DNA of 64,000 nt from Bryobacterales bacterium F-183. Its GTDB lineage: Bacteria; Acidobacteriota; Terriglobia; Bryobacterales; Bryobacteraceae. Shown here piece after piece: positions 24,540 to 33,180 of this stretch (positions are counted from its first letter, which is position 1; each line of letters starts with the position of its first letter). The DNA is taken from NCBI GenBank assembly GCA_016865505.2, contig AP025252.1:4359835-4423834 (forward strand), read 5' to 3'. The notes beneath the pieces were generated by a model. The model did no database searches, had not been told where the DNA came from, and was given only the letters and a program-made list of their open reading frames with translations. The translations under genes were made by a program, and so were the position numbers.

Positions 24540-24917
24540 ATGGAAGGACACCGGGCACAGCGGGTCATCGAAGCCCTGCGTGAGGAACTCGACGAGTTGA
24601 TTGGCTATGAGATGGCCGATCCACGCGTGGAGGGGGTGTCCGTTACCGAAGTCATTCTGAGTCCCGACAGCAAGAAGGCTGTGGTCCGGGTGGCGGTTCC
24701 TGGTAACGACGAGAAGAAGCATCGCGAGGCCGTCGAGGCGCTCGATCACGCCAAATCCTTTCTGAAGAGTGAACTGCTGCACCGGTTGCAGATGTTCCGG
24801 GTTCCCGAATTTAAGTTTGAAACCGATTTGAATGCCGCGACCGGCGGCAAGGTGGACTTTTTGCTGCGCCGCATCAAGCGCGGACGTCCACGCGATGGCG
24901 AGCAGTCCGCATCATGA
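24540..24917 (+). CDS. rbfA: Ribosome-binding factor A
   Basis: 125 residues with a KH-type fold. RbfA binds the 30S subunit late in assembly and at low temperature. The family features are RVIEALREELDELI at the start, MADPRVEGVSVTEV (about residue 22), KKAVVRVAVPG and the C-terminal RVPEFKFETDLN. RBS AGAAGGAAGG lies directly upstream. Its stop overlaps the start of apbE by four bases (ATGA). Confidence 0.96.
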   Translation: MEGHRAQRVIEALREELDELIGYEMADPRVEGVSVTEVILSPDSKKAVVRVAVPGNDEKKHREAVEALDHAKSFLKSELLHRLQMFRVPEFKFETDLNAATGGKVDFLLRRIKRGRPRDGEQSAS

Positions 24918-25927
24918 CGATTCGCCTTGTGGTCGCATTCGCCCTGCTTGCGGTTGCGTCGTATCTGCCGGCGGCATCGACGTCACCCCTTCGTATTGAA
25001 ACGTCCATCGAAGCGATGGGTGGATCCTTTGACATCATTGCGTACGGGCCGGATCAGAATGTGCTGCGCGCGGCGACCGAAGCGGCGGGCGATGAGATCA
25101 AGCGCATCGAGACGGTGATGTCGAACTACATTCCCACCAGTGAATGGAGCGAGATCAACCGCGGTAGCGCGAGTGCCCCGGTTCGTGTGTCGGCCGAGAC
25201 GATTGAAGTGTTGAAGGCCTGCAAGCGGTATCACGAGTTGAGCGGCGGTACATTCGATATCACCGTGGGGCCGCTGATGAAGGTTTGGGGCTTTTACAAG
25301 GGCACTGGTAGGCTTCCGCATCGGGCTGAGGTACGGACGGCGCTGACACGCGTCGGGTCGGACAAGATTTTGATTGAGGACGACGGCGTGCGCTTTGCAC
25401 GTACCGGCATGGAGATTGATCCTGGCGGTATTGGCAAGGGCTATGCGGTGGATCGCGCGGTGGACGTACTGAAGCAGTACGGGATCCGGTCGGCGCTGGT
25501 GTCGGCGGCGCGGTCCAGCATTTACGCGATGGGTACGCCGCCCAATAATCCGGAAGGCTGGAGCGTGAACATACGCGACCCGAAGGACTCGAAGAAGGTC
25601 GCACAGAAGGTGCTGTTGCGCGACCAGTCGATGTCGACTTCCGGCAATTACGAGAAGTTCTTTTTTGCTAACGGCAAGATGTACAGCCACATCATGGATC
25701 CACGCACTGGATATCCCGCGCAGGGGATGTTGAGTGTGTCCGTGATTGCGCCACGCTGTATGGATTCCGAAGCCTGGACGAAACCGATTTACATTCAAGG
25801 CCGGGCTTGGGCCGAACAACATAAGCCTCAGGGATTTCGCGCCTTTGTGTGCGAGGATAAATCCGTTGGATTTCGCGGTCCTTTTGGAACGCAAGGAGAG
25901 ACAGAATCATGCGCGTGGCTCCGATGA
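24914..25927 (+). CDS. apbE: FAD:protein FMN transferase, ApbE
   Basis: 337 residues with a signal peptide (MTIRLVVAFALLAVASYLPAAS). ApbE attaches FMN to threonine residues of exported flavoproteins such as those of Rnf and Nqr complexes. Recognisable are MGGSFDIIAYG (about 36), GGTFDITVGPLMKVWGF (about 112), DPGGIGKGYAVDRAV (about 175) and the C-terminal MDPRTGYPAQGMLSVSV with DSEAWTK, which takes the place of the usual metal-binding D-A-x-A-T box. No target flavoprotein is in the window. The gene occupies the place often held by truB or a phosphoesterase downstream of rbfA. Confidence 0.92.
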   Translation: MTIRLVVAFALLAVASYLPAASTSPLRIETSIEAMGGSFDIIAYGPDQNVLRAATEAAGDEIKRIETVMSNYIPTSEWSEINRGSASAPVRVSAETIEVLKACKRYHELSGGTFDITVGPLMKVWGFYKGTGRLPHRAEVRTALTRVGSDKILIEDDGVRFARTGMEIDPGGIGKGYAVDRAVDVLKQYGIRSALVSAARSSIYAMGTPPNNPEGWSVNIRDPKDSKKVAQKVLLRDQSMSTSGNYEKFFFANGKMYSHIMDPRTGYPAQGMLSVSVIAPRCMDSEAWTKPIYIQGRAWAEQHKPQGFRAFVCEDKSVGFRGPFGTQGETESCAWLR

Positions 25928-26946
25928 ACAGCCGCTTTCTGGACGCCTGCCGGCGTCGCCCCACCGATGTCCGTCCGGTTTGGTTTATGCGTCAGGCCGG
26001 AAGGTACATGAAAGAGTATCGGGAAATCCGCGCGCATCACGATATCCTCGAAATCTGCAAGCGGCCCGATCTGGCAGCGCAAGTTACGATGCAGCCGATC
26101 GACATTCTGGATGTGGACGCGGCGATTATCTTTGCGGATCTGCTGCTGCCGGTGGAGCCGATGGGCCTGAAGCTGAAGTTTGTTTCGGGCGAGGGTCCGG
26201 TGATCGACAACCCGGTGCGCACGTCGAACGACATCGACACGCTGTCGACGTCGAACACGGATGAGTTGGGCTATGTCGGCGATGCGATCCAGATCGTGAC
26301 GCGGCAACTGGCGGGTCGTGTACCGACGATCGGTTTTGTGGGCGCTCCGTTCACCTTGGCGAGCTACATGATCGAAGGTGGACCGTCGCGCAATTACCTT
26401 CGCACCAAGAACATGATGTACCGCGACGAAGGCCTGTGGCGGCGCCTGATGGGCAAGCTGGTGGACGTGCTGGGTACGTTCGCGCTGATGCAGGTGGCCA
26501 GCGGCGCTCGTGTCATCCAGGTGTTTGATAGCTGGGTGGGTGCGCTGGGTTCTGACGATTATGTGCGGTACGTGCAGCAGTACTCGCGGGCGTTGATCGA
26601 GCGCATTCGGACGTCGGGCGTGCCGGTGATCCACTTTGGCACGGGTACGGCAGGGTTCTTCCGCGAACTGCATGCCGCCGGTGGCGACGTTCTGGGCGTC
26701 GACTGGCGCATCAACATCGACCAGGCGTGGATGGACATCAGCTACCGTTCGGCGATTCAGGGCAACCTGGATCCTGCTGTGCTGATGGCGCCGCTGCCGG
26801 AGTTGAAGGCGCGGGTACATGAGTTGCTGAAGCGTACGGGTACGCGGCCGGGTCACATCTTCAATCTGGGTCATGGCATTATGCCGGAGACTCCGGTGGA
26901 GCATGTGAAGGCAGTGGTCGACATGGTGCGTAATTTCCGTCCGTAG
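25909..26946 (+). CDS. hemE: Uroporphyrinogen decarboxylase
   Basis: 345 residues. It converts uroporphyrinogen III to coproporphyrinogen III in heme synthesis. The substrate-binding N-terminus RPVWFMRQAGRYMKEYREIR (about residues 22-41), the DAAIIFADLLLPVEPMG segment, FVGAPFTLASYMIEGG and the C-terminal FNLGHGIMPETPVEHV are all conserved. AAGGAGAG is the ribosome-binding site, inside the end of apbE, with which the gene overlaps by 19 bases. Confidence 0.97.
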   Translation: MRVAPMNSRFLDACRRRPTDVRPVWFMRQAGRYMKEYREIRAHHDILEICKRPDLAAQVTMQPIDILDVDAAIIFADLLLPVEPMGLKLKFVSGEGPVIDNPVRTSNDIDTLSTSNTDELGYVGDAIQIVTRQLAGRVPTIGFVGAPFTLASYMIEGGPSRNYLRTKNMMYRDEGLWRRLMGKLVDVLGTFALMQVASGARVIQVFDSWVGALGSDDYVRYVQQYSRALIERIRTSGVPVIHFGTGTAGFFRELHAAGGDVLGVDWRINIDQAWMDISYRSAIQGNLDPAVLMAPLPELKARVHELLKRTGTRPGHIFNLGHGIMPETPVEHVKAVVDMVRNFRP

Positions 26947-26997
26947 CTCCTGAAGACTGATAAAAATCCCTAGCCAGCTCTATCACAGGGCATTCTC

Positions 26998-27027
26998 CTT
27001 TTGTGTCAGACCGATCTGACACAAAAG
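26998..27027. promoter_or_regulatory. Perfect 13-base inverted repeat before hemY
   Basis: CTTTTGTGTCAGA (26998-27010) and TCTGACACAAAAG (27015-27027) with a CCGA centre. It lies 51 bases after hemE and 29 bases before the hemY start. It may be an operator, or an RNA hairpin that hides the GGGGGAGG just after it. There is no T-run, so it is not a standard terminator. Confidence 0.6.
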
Positions 27028-27056
27028 GGGGAGGCGGAAGGGACAGGGAAGCGTTG

Positions 27057-28412
27057 ATGAAACACGCGGTGATTGTAGGTGGTGGCATCTCTGGGTTGTC
27101 GGCCGCCTACGAACTCGACAAGGCTGGAGTTCCTTACACCCTCATCGAACGCGCGCCGTCGCTTGGCGGCGTGATTCGTACCAACAGAATCGGCGGCTCG
27201 ACGATCGAGGCCGGTCCCGATAGCTTCATCTCCCAAAAACCAGCAGCGTTGGAGCTGATCCGTGAGCTCGGCATGGCCGACCAGGTGATCGGATCCAACG
27301 ACCATCAGCGCATCACGTTCCTGCAGCGGCATGGGCGTCTGGTACCACTGCCCGATGGCTTGATGATGATGATCCCGACCAAAGTGTGGCCGATGGTAAA
27401 GACGCCGCTGTTTGGTTGGGGCACGAAGATCAAGATGGGGCTCGAGTACTTCCGCAAGCCGGAGGCGTTTCCGGATCGGAGCGTTGCAGAGTTCGTTCGG
27501 GATCATTTTGGGCAGGAGACCGTCGATTACCTGGCGGAGCCGCTGCTGGCTGGCGTGTATGGCGGGGATCCTCGGGAATTGAGTGTGTTGAGTACGCTAC
27601 CGCGGTTCGTGGAGATGGAGCGGAAGCAGGGAAGCCTCACCAAGGCGGCGTTGTTGTCGAAGCCTCCGAAGCCACAGCCGGGTGCGCCGACTTTGTTCCG
27701 TACGCTGAAGAGCGGCTTAGGGTCGCTGGTGGATGCGCTGCGGCCGAAGCAGACTGTACTGCATGGAGCGAGTGTGGATGCCCTGGAGCGTACGGCGGAA
27801 GGTGGGTTTCGGGTACGGCGCGGTGGCGATTGCATCGAAGCGTCGCATGTGGTGCTGGCGGGTCCTGCCTATGAGGCCGGGCGACTGCTCGATGGACGTT
27901 TGGGTGAGTTGTTGAGCGGCGTGCCTTATGCGTCGTCGGCGACGGTGGCGATGGGGTACCGGAAGTCCGAGATTGGGGAGATGAAGGGGTTTGGCATCCT
28001 GGTGCCGGGTGTCGAGCGCAAGCGGATGCGGGCGTGTACGTTTGTGTCCAACAAGTTTTCGGGCAGGGTCGAGGATGGGTACGAAGTGATCCGATGCTTT
28101 GTCGGCGGCATCGCGGATGAGGGTGTACTGGATTTGAGCGATGACGAGATTGTCGCGACGCTGCGGGAAGAGTTGCGGGAGTTGCTGGGAATTACGGCGG
28201 CGCCGGAGTTCGCAGTGGTAGAGCGGTGGCGACGGGCGATGGCGCAGTACACGGTGGGTCACAATGCGCGGTGGGAAGAGATACAGGGTCTGGCGGCGAA
28301 GGTCCCGGGGCTGTATTTAGCGGGGAATGGGTACCGTGGGATTGGGATCCCGGATTGCATTGAGATGGGTCGTGCAGCAGGGCGGGGGATTGCGGCTGGA
28401 ATTAGCGATTGA
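27057..28412 (+). CDS. hemY: Protoporphyrinogen/coproporphyrinogen oxidase, HemY type
   Basis: 451 residues from ATG 27057 (MKHAVIVGGGISGLSAAYEL); the frame is open upstream through the palindrome, which is rejected as coding. The FAD-binding dinucleotide fold GGGISGLSAAYELDKAG opens the protein, followed by ERAPSLGGVIRT and GPDSFISQKP. The C-terminal FAD motif is GLYLAGNGYRGIGIPDCIEMG. It oxidises the porphyrinogen in the late part of heme synthesis, oxygen-dependent type; whether it works on the protoporphyrin or coproporphyrin route cannot be told. The last 11 bases overlap the convergent PIN toxin gene. Confidence 0.93.
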   Translation: MKHAVIVGGGISGLSAAYELDKAGVPYTLIERAPSLGGVIRTNRIGGSTIEAGPDSFISQKPAALELIRELGMADQVIGSNDHQRITFLQRHGRLVPLPDGLMMMIPTKVWPMVKTPLFGWGTKIKMGLEYFRKPEAFPDRSVAEFVRDHFGQETVDYLAEPLLAGVYGGDPRELSVLSTLPRFVEMERKQGSLTKAALLSKPPKPQPGAPTLFRTLKSGLGSLVDALRPKQTVLHGASVDALERTAEGGFRVRRGGDCIEASHVVLAGPAYEAGRLLDGRLGELLSGVPYASSATVAMGYRKSEIGEMKGFGILVPGVERKRMRACTFVSNKFSGRVEDGYEVIRCFVGGIADEGVLDLSDDEIVATLREELRELLGITAAPEFAVVERWRRAMAQYTVGHNARWEEIQGLAAKVPGLYLAGNGYRGIGIPDCIEMGRAAGRGIAAGISD

Positions 28413-28872
28413 GTAGCTGGTCGATGAGGCGTTGATTCAATCGGAAATTGGTCTTTCTGAGCCGTTCGACGGCATCTTCAAGATCAATCAGGCCAAGATC
28501 CGAGGCCTCACGAAGGATACCAAGGGTACCGATCCATGCGATGCCGAGCCGAACCGCGGCCATCCTTCCTAGACGCTCGTCAATTAGCAACAAGGTGTCG
28601 GGTTCTGAGGTGGCGAGTTGAAGAGCCTCAGTCTCTCCAACGTCCAACTTGAGGCTGTGCAGCTGCAGCGATGGCTCTGAGATTCGTACCTCTACCCATG
28701 GTGGCAGATCGAGCGCCCAAGCTTTGATGTCAGCCGGTGTGCCCGTCGCAGTTAGTTCCCGCAACACGCCTGTTGGGATCACGATGCGGCCATAAAGTTC
28801 GCGCAGAAGATGGGCGGCAGAAATTTCGACCAAGTAGCGGAGAGGGGATGCGTCCGCGACTACGAGACGCAT
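28402..28872 (-). CDS. PIN-domain toxin of the DUF3368 type
   Basis: 156 residues. The PIN-type acidic positions are seen in VVADASPLRYL (first Asp, residue 6), LDVGETEALQLA (about 77) and LLIDERLGRMAA (about 96), which matches the DUF3368 group of predicted ribonuclease toxins. It follows the UPF0175-type gene with a 13-base overlap, the usual order antitoxin then toxin. Target RNA unknown. It is convergent with hemY. Confidence 0.85.
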   Translation of the reverse strand: MRLVVADASPLRYLVEISAAHLLRELYGRIVIPTGVLRELTATGTPADIKAWALDLPPWVEVRISEPSLQLHSLKLDVGETEALQLATSEPDTLLLIDERLGRMAAVRLGIAWIGTLGILREASDLGLIDLEDAVERLRKTNFRLNQRLIDQLLNR

Positions 28873-29141
28873 GCCTGGGCTGCTCTAAAGCGCTGGGAGT
28901 TCGCAACGCCTTCCATCACTTCTTCATAGCTCATGTCGAGGTCAACCCCGTGAGCCTTCAGAAATCCATCCATTTCAAATCTGTTTGAGATACCTAGCAT
29001 GATACGAGCCTCGTACTCGGTCAAACGGCCGGTACGAATTCCTTCCAGCGCAAGTGCTTCCAGAGTCAACCTCGCGATCGTCTGCGGATCGCCTCCCAAA
29101 CTGGCCGTTACATCATCGGGGATCTCAAGTGTGATCTGCAT
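28860..29141 (-). CDS. UPF0175-type antitoxin
   Basis: 93 residues with MQITLEIPDDVTASLGG at the start, an ALEALALEGIRTGRLTEYEA helix pair (about 28-48) and GISNRFEMDGFLKAHGVDLD, which is the UPF0175 layout: a ribbon-helix-helix-like region followed by a toxin-binding tail. It is paired with the DUF3368 PIN toxin. Such antitoxins usually repress their own promoter. Confidence 0.85.
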   Translation of the reverse strand: MQITLEIPDDVTASLGGDPQTIARLTLEALALEGIRTGRLTEYEARIMLGISNRFEMDGFLKAHGVDLDMSYEEVMEGVANSQRFRAAQACVS

Positions 29142-29157
29142 ACAGCTAACACCAGTA

Positions 29158-31704
29158 TCACTCCGGCAGGCGGACCTTTGCTACGTTTGACGCTTTGCCA
29201 TTGGCCGTGGCGACGAGGGTAACCGTTGCTCCCGCGCGGTGGACGTTGGCGGGGATTCCTATCGTCAGTTCGTCGACTCCGGGGAACGGAAAGGGCGATA
29301 CTTTCACTCCCTCTGCCGGGGTTCCGTTTACCAGCACCTCGATTGGCTCTGTCGCGTTGCGGAGGCCTGTCGCTAGTACCTTCACAATTGGTTGCTTGCC
29401 TTCGAACAAGGCCGCGGTTTGGCCGTCAGCGAAGATGCCTGGGGCGGTTGTATCGATTGTCATCCACGTTTGGTCGACGATCTGGCCGTCACGCCAGACG
29501 CGCAGGAGGTCCCGTTTGTTGGGCTCGATGCTTGCGGGAACCTTAAAGGTGATCATGCCGGGATCGGCGACGTAGAGCGGGAGAAAGCGGTCTGCGAAGG
29601 AGACTTGGAGTCCACCGAGAGTTTCTGGCCAGGGTAAGTCACCGCTGGCTTGGATGGTCGCGCCGCTGGTGAAGGCGAGGCCGTCGGTGGCGCGAATGGC
29701 TCCCATGCTTCGGGGCGCGAGGTTCTGTGCCACGTAGCCGGCCGCGTCGAGGATCTGTAGGCGCGACAGTTCACGGTTGCCGGTGTAGGCGACGTTGACT
29801 GTTGTCGCGGTGACTGGTGTGATCAGTTTTTGGCTTCGGGTGGTGGCCGTCAGACCTTGCTGGTCTGGCGCGGTGATGTAGAGGGGGTAACGCGGCCAGG
29901 ACTCGAAGGTGGCGGGTGTGGTGACGGTCTTACCGTTGACGTTGAGGACGAGTCCGGGCGGATCCGACTCGAGCGTCACAGGGACCAACTGCGGACGGAA
30001 GAGAACGGTGTTGCCGTCGCAGGTGATTTCGAGTGCCGTGCTCGAGGTCGCGTCTAGGGTGGCAGGGCTGGGTGTGCGTAGCGGGAAGATTGGTCCGTCG
30101 AACGTGGCATATAGGGAGCGCTCGGAGCCCTGGATGAGAGTGGCGGTCCAACGGCAGGACGCGGTGGCGCGGAGCTCCACGTCATCGTTGGCCCAGAAGC
30201 GGCTGCTGGCGTCCGGAAAGATGATCCGCGTGTCCGACGGGGTGACGACAACATCAATCGATGCTGGTGCGGAGTCGGCACCTCTGGCATCCCTCACGCG
30301 GAGCGTTACGGTGTAGCGGCCCGGCTGGCGGTACGTGTGGGTGGTGTTCCCAGTATTCGTGGTGACCTCACTCGTGCCGTCCCCGAAGTTCCATATGAAG
30401 GCTGTGATGGCATCGCCATCGCGGTCGTTGGTGAGGGCACGAAAGGTTATCGGTGCGCCTGCTGTAGCGTTCGTCACCGGGTCCAGAATCGCAGTGGGTG
30501 GAGCGTTGGGACGAACGACAGTGCTGGCGATGCGGCGGACCTTACCTCCGTTGGCGTAGGTCGAATAGTAGAGGCCGCCGGGCCCAAAGGCGAGGTGGAT
30601 GGTACCGCTGGGAAGTGTCGCGAAGGTTGTGGACTGGTAGGTGCCGGTGGTGGCGCTGCGGCTCAGACGAAAGATAGTGCCGCAGATGTAGTCCGCAAAG
30701 AGGAAGCCGCCTTCGAACTCGACCGGTCCGTAGCCGGGCGGGATGAAGGCACCTCCGGAGATGGAATCACAGGTGCCGTGCGGGTAGGCAAAGATGGGGT
30801 CGGTGAGGTTCGATGGGGGTGGCGGACAGTTGGTACGAGAGCCGTTGACGCAGGCGCCCTCCCGCTGATTCCAGCCGTAGTCTGCGCCGGGGGCAGCTTC
30901 GTTGATCTCCTCCCATACGTTCTGTCCTACGTCGAGCATGAAAAGGCGGCCCGTCGTGCTGACGGCAATGCGAAAGGGATTGCGAAGTCCCCAGGACCAG
31001 GTTTCCTGGCAGCGCACGCCTGCCGCAGCGTTCTGTTCGTTGCAGCGGGCGGTACCTTCACCTAGCCAGGGGTTGTCGGCGGGAATGCTGCCGTCCTTCC
31101 GGATCCGCAAAACCTTGCCGAGCAGTGTGTGAACATCACGCGCCGCGTCATTGGTCCCGGCGCAACCGGAGCCGTAGGGATCGCAGCCGGAGTCCCCGAT
31201 GGAGATGTAGAGGTGGCCATCGGTGCCGAACTGGAGGTCGCCGCCGTTGTGGTTGCCGTTCCAGGACGGGATGTTCGAGATGAGGACGGTTTCGGACGTC
31301 AGATCGACGGTGTTGTTGGCGCGGAGGACAAATCGCGACACCCGGTTCATGGGCATCGGGAGGGTACGGCTGCCGCAGGTGACGCCGTCGGCGCGGTGCG
31401 TGTAGTAGAGGTAAATAAAGCTGTTCTGCGCGAACTCGGGATCAACGGCAACGCCGAGGAGGCCGCGTTCGGAGTTGGTGCAGATTCGATTGGCAGGGAA
31501 GGTCGCGGCGACGGTGGCGGTATTGCCTGTGAGGACACGAAGCGTACCGCCTTGCGACGTTACCAGCATCCTGCCGTCTGGCAAGAACGCGATGGCGGTG
31601 GGGCTGCTAATGGAAGCGACGAGGGTGTCGGTGAATCCTTCCGGTACAGTCTGCCCAGACAGTACCACGGCAAATAAGACGGAAGTCCACTTGGCGAGCC
31701 TCAT
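29158..31704 (-). CDS. Secreted glucose/sorbosone dehydrogenase-like protein with PKD and Solibacter-type C-terminal domain
   Basis: 848 residues with a signal peptide (MRLAKWTSVLFAVVLSGQ). Residues about 20-390 form the six-bladed propeller of PQQ-dependent soluble sugar dehydrogenases: AIAFLPDGRMLVTSQGG, ERGLLGVAVDPEF, NHNGGDLQFGTDGHLYISIGD and GGLYYSTYANGG. A PKD domain follows (about 400-490: FIWNFGDGTSE, YTVTLRVRDARG). The C-terminal 200 residues resemble the beta domain seen mostly in Solibacter-group proteins. It lies on the minus strand directly after the UPF0175 gene. Whether PQQ is bound is not certain, since pqq genes are absent here. Confidence 0.88.
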   Translation of the reverse strand: MRLAKWTSVLFAVVLSGQTVPEGFTDTLVASISSPTAIAFLPDGRMLVTSQGGTLRVLTGNTATVAATFPANRICTNSERGLLGVAVDPEFAQNSFIYLYYTHRADGVTCGSRTLPMPMNRVSRFVLRANNTVDLTSETVLISNIPSWNGNHNGGDLQFGTDGHLYISIGDSGCDPYGSGCAGTNDAARDVHTLLGKVLRIRKDGSIPADNPWLGEGTARCNEQNAAAGVRCQETWSWGLRNPFRIAVSTTGRLFMLDVGQNVWEEINEAAPGADYGWNQREGACVNGSRTNCPPPPSNLTDPIFAYPHGTCDSISGGAFIPPGYGPVEFEGGFLFADYICGTIFRLSRSATTGTYQSTTFATLPSGTIHLAFGPGGLYYSTYANGGKVRRIASTVVRPNAPPTAILDPVTNATAGAPITFRALTNDRDGDAITAFIWNFGDGTSEVTTNTGNTTHTYRQPGRYTVTLRVRDARGADSAPASIDVVVTPSDTRIIFPDASSRFWANDDVELRATASCRWTATLIQGSERSLYATFDGPIFPLRTPSPATLDATSSTALEITCDGNTVLFRPQLVPVTLESDPPGLVLNVNGKTVTTPATFESWPRYPLYITAPDQQGLTATTRSQKLITPVTATTVNVAYTGNRELSRLQILDAAGYVAQNLAPRSMGAIRATDGLAFTSGATIQASGDLPWPETLGGLQVSFADRFLPLYVADPGMITFKVPASIEPNKRDLLRVWRDGQIVDQTWMTIDTTAPGIFADGQTAALFEGKQPIVKVLATGLRNATEPIEVLVNGTPAEGVKVSPFPFPGVDELTIGIPANVHRAGATVTLVATANGKASNVAKVRLPE

Positions 31705-31742
31705 GCACCTATGGTGCGGAAAAAGGCGGCGCTTGTCGACAG

Positions 31743-32216
31743 CTAGGCAGCAGAAACCAGACGATTTTCCGCGATGGCCACGAGATCTTCGATTTCTGGG
31801 GAGTTGCTGAGCTCGCGTACGCCCATGGCAAAGGCGCGAGTATCCTCATAGCGGCCGAGAGCTACCAGAGTTTTGAGCAGCAGGAGGCCGGATTCGCCGC
31901 CGTGTTCCGCGTCGTTGATGGCGAAGGCGTTGAGAAAGCAACGCTCCAGACTCATGAGAGCCTCATGATAACGGCCTTCGCGAAAGCGGAGAGAACCCTC
32001 CGCCAAATCTGTTTTCAGTTGCATGGTGGTGACGTCCTGACCGATGATCTGGACCTGTGAGGCCGCCCTTGTCGAGCGCGGCATCCGGAAGATCACCAGC
32101 AGACCGAAGATGGCAGCGGCCATGAGGAGCCAACCAGGAGTGGTGGCGGTACGCACCGTCCAGGCGCCGTAACACATGGCGAGAAAAGCACCGGAGCTGA
32201 TAAGGAAGAGTTTCAT
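31743..32216 (-). CDS. Small membrane protein with TPR-like C-terminus
   Basis: 157 residues. Two hydrophobic helices at the start (MKLFLISSGAFLAMC, then WLLMAAAIFGLLVIF) are followed by a soluble helical part (about 65-155) with repeats of the type GSLRFREGRYHEALMSLER and LKTLVALGRYEDTRAFA, which fit TPR helices. No enzyme motif. It sits 38 bases upstream of the dehydrogenase gene in the minus direction and could be on the same transcript. Confidence 0.6.
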   Translation of the reverse strand: MKLFLISSGAFLAMCYGAWTVRTATTPGWLLMAAAIFGLLVIFRMPRSTRAASQVQIIGQDVTTMQLKTDLAEGSLRFREGRYHEALMSLERCFLNAFAINDAEHGGESGLLLLKTLVALGRYEDTRAFAMGVRELSNSPEIEDLVAIAENRLVSAA

Positions 32217-32337
32217 TTCCGTCAGGTACTAGGTGTATCGGCGGGCTGGAGCGGATACTTTAAGGTTTCTGACTTAGTTTTGCTGCGGTCGCAAGAACCG
32301 GATGTTGGAGATCGCGCCCGGCGCCCAGAATGGACTC

Positions 32338-33180
32338 ATGGAACAGATTGAACGAGTATGCGCGTATGTCCGCGAGCATCTGGATGAGACCATCCCGCTG
32401 GCGACGATGGCAAAGTTGGCGGGTATGAGCACGTTTCACTTCCAGCGGACGTTCAAAAAGGTGACCGGCGTGACGCCGCGGCAGTACGTCGAGGCTCGGC
32501 GGTTGGAGTTGCTGCGGGGCGAGTTGCGGAATCCACGACGGTCGGTGACGGATGCGATTTATGAGGCGGGGTTCGGGTCGAGCAGCCGGGTGTACGAGAA
32601 GGTGGATACGAGATTGGGGATGACGCCTGCGGCGTACCGCGCGGGTGGCGCTGGGGTGCGGATTAGCTGGGCTTCGACCGATTCGCCGTTGGGACGGATG
32701 ATGATGGGGGCTACGGATCGCGGGTTGTGCTTTGTGCAGTTCGCGGAGACCGATGATGCGTTGCTGGCAATGTTGCGGGCGGAATATCCGGCGGCGGAGA
32801 TCGCGCCGATGGCTGAGCCTCGCGACCCGCAGTTTGACGTCTGGATGGAGGGTCTGGCGCGGCATGTACGCGGCGAGCAGCCGAGCGAAACGCTGCCGGT
32901 GGATGTCCGTGCGACGGCGTTTCAGCGGAAGGTCTGGGAGTACTTGCAGCAGAAAGTAGTCGCGGGCGAGGTGCAGTCCTATGCGGAGGTCGCGGAAGGG
33001 ATCGGGGAGCCTCGGGCAGCGAGGGCGGTGGCTCGGGCGTGCGCGTCGAACCGGGTGGCGATGGTGATTCCATGCCACCGGGTGATTCGAGGTACGGGAG
33101 AGCTCGGAGGGTACAAATGGGGCGTCGAGCGGAAGCGCACGCTGCTCGATGCAGAGCGCGCCGCGTCATCACGCCGGTGA
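32338..33180 (+). CDS. AraC regulator fused to O6-methylguanine-DNA methyltransferase, Ada-like
   Basis: 280 residues from ATG 32338 (MEQIERVCAYVREH); ATG 32302 would add 12. Residues 1-100 are an AraC-type double helix-turn-helix (AKLAGMSTFHFQRTFKK; SVTDAIYEAGFGSSSRVYEK). Residues about 110-280 are an alkyltransferase: YAEVAEGIGEPRAARAVARA and the active-site IPCHRVIRGTG with the acceptor Cys. The N-terminal methyl-phosphotriester domain of E. coli Ada is missing, so the usual sensor Cys is absent. It could repair O6-methylguanine and regulate genes by some other signal. It is convergent with the toxin gene, ending one base before it. Confidence 0.92.
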   Translation: MEQIERVCAYVREHLDETIPLATMAKLAGMSTFHFQRTFKKVTGVTPRQYVEARRLELLRGELRNPRRSVTDAIYEAGFGSSSRVYEKVDTRLGMTPAAYRAGGAGVRISWASTDSPLGRMMMGATDRGLCFVQFAETDDALLAMLRAEYPAAEIAPMAEPRDPQFDVWMEGLARHVRGEQPSETLPVDVRATAFQRKVWEYLQQKVVAGEVQSYAEVAEGIGEPRAARAVARACASNRVAMVIPCHRVIRGTGELGGYKWGVERKRTLLDAERAASSRR

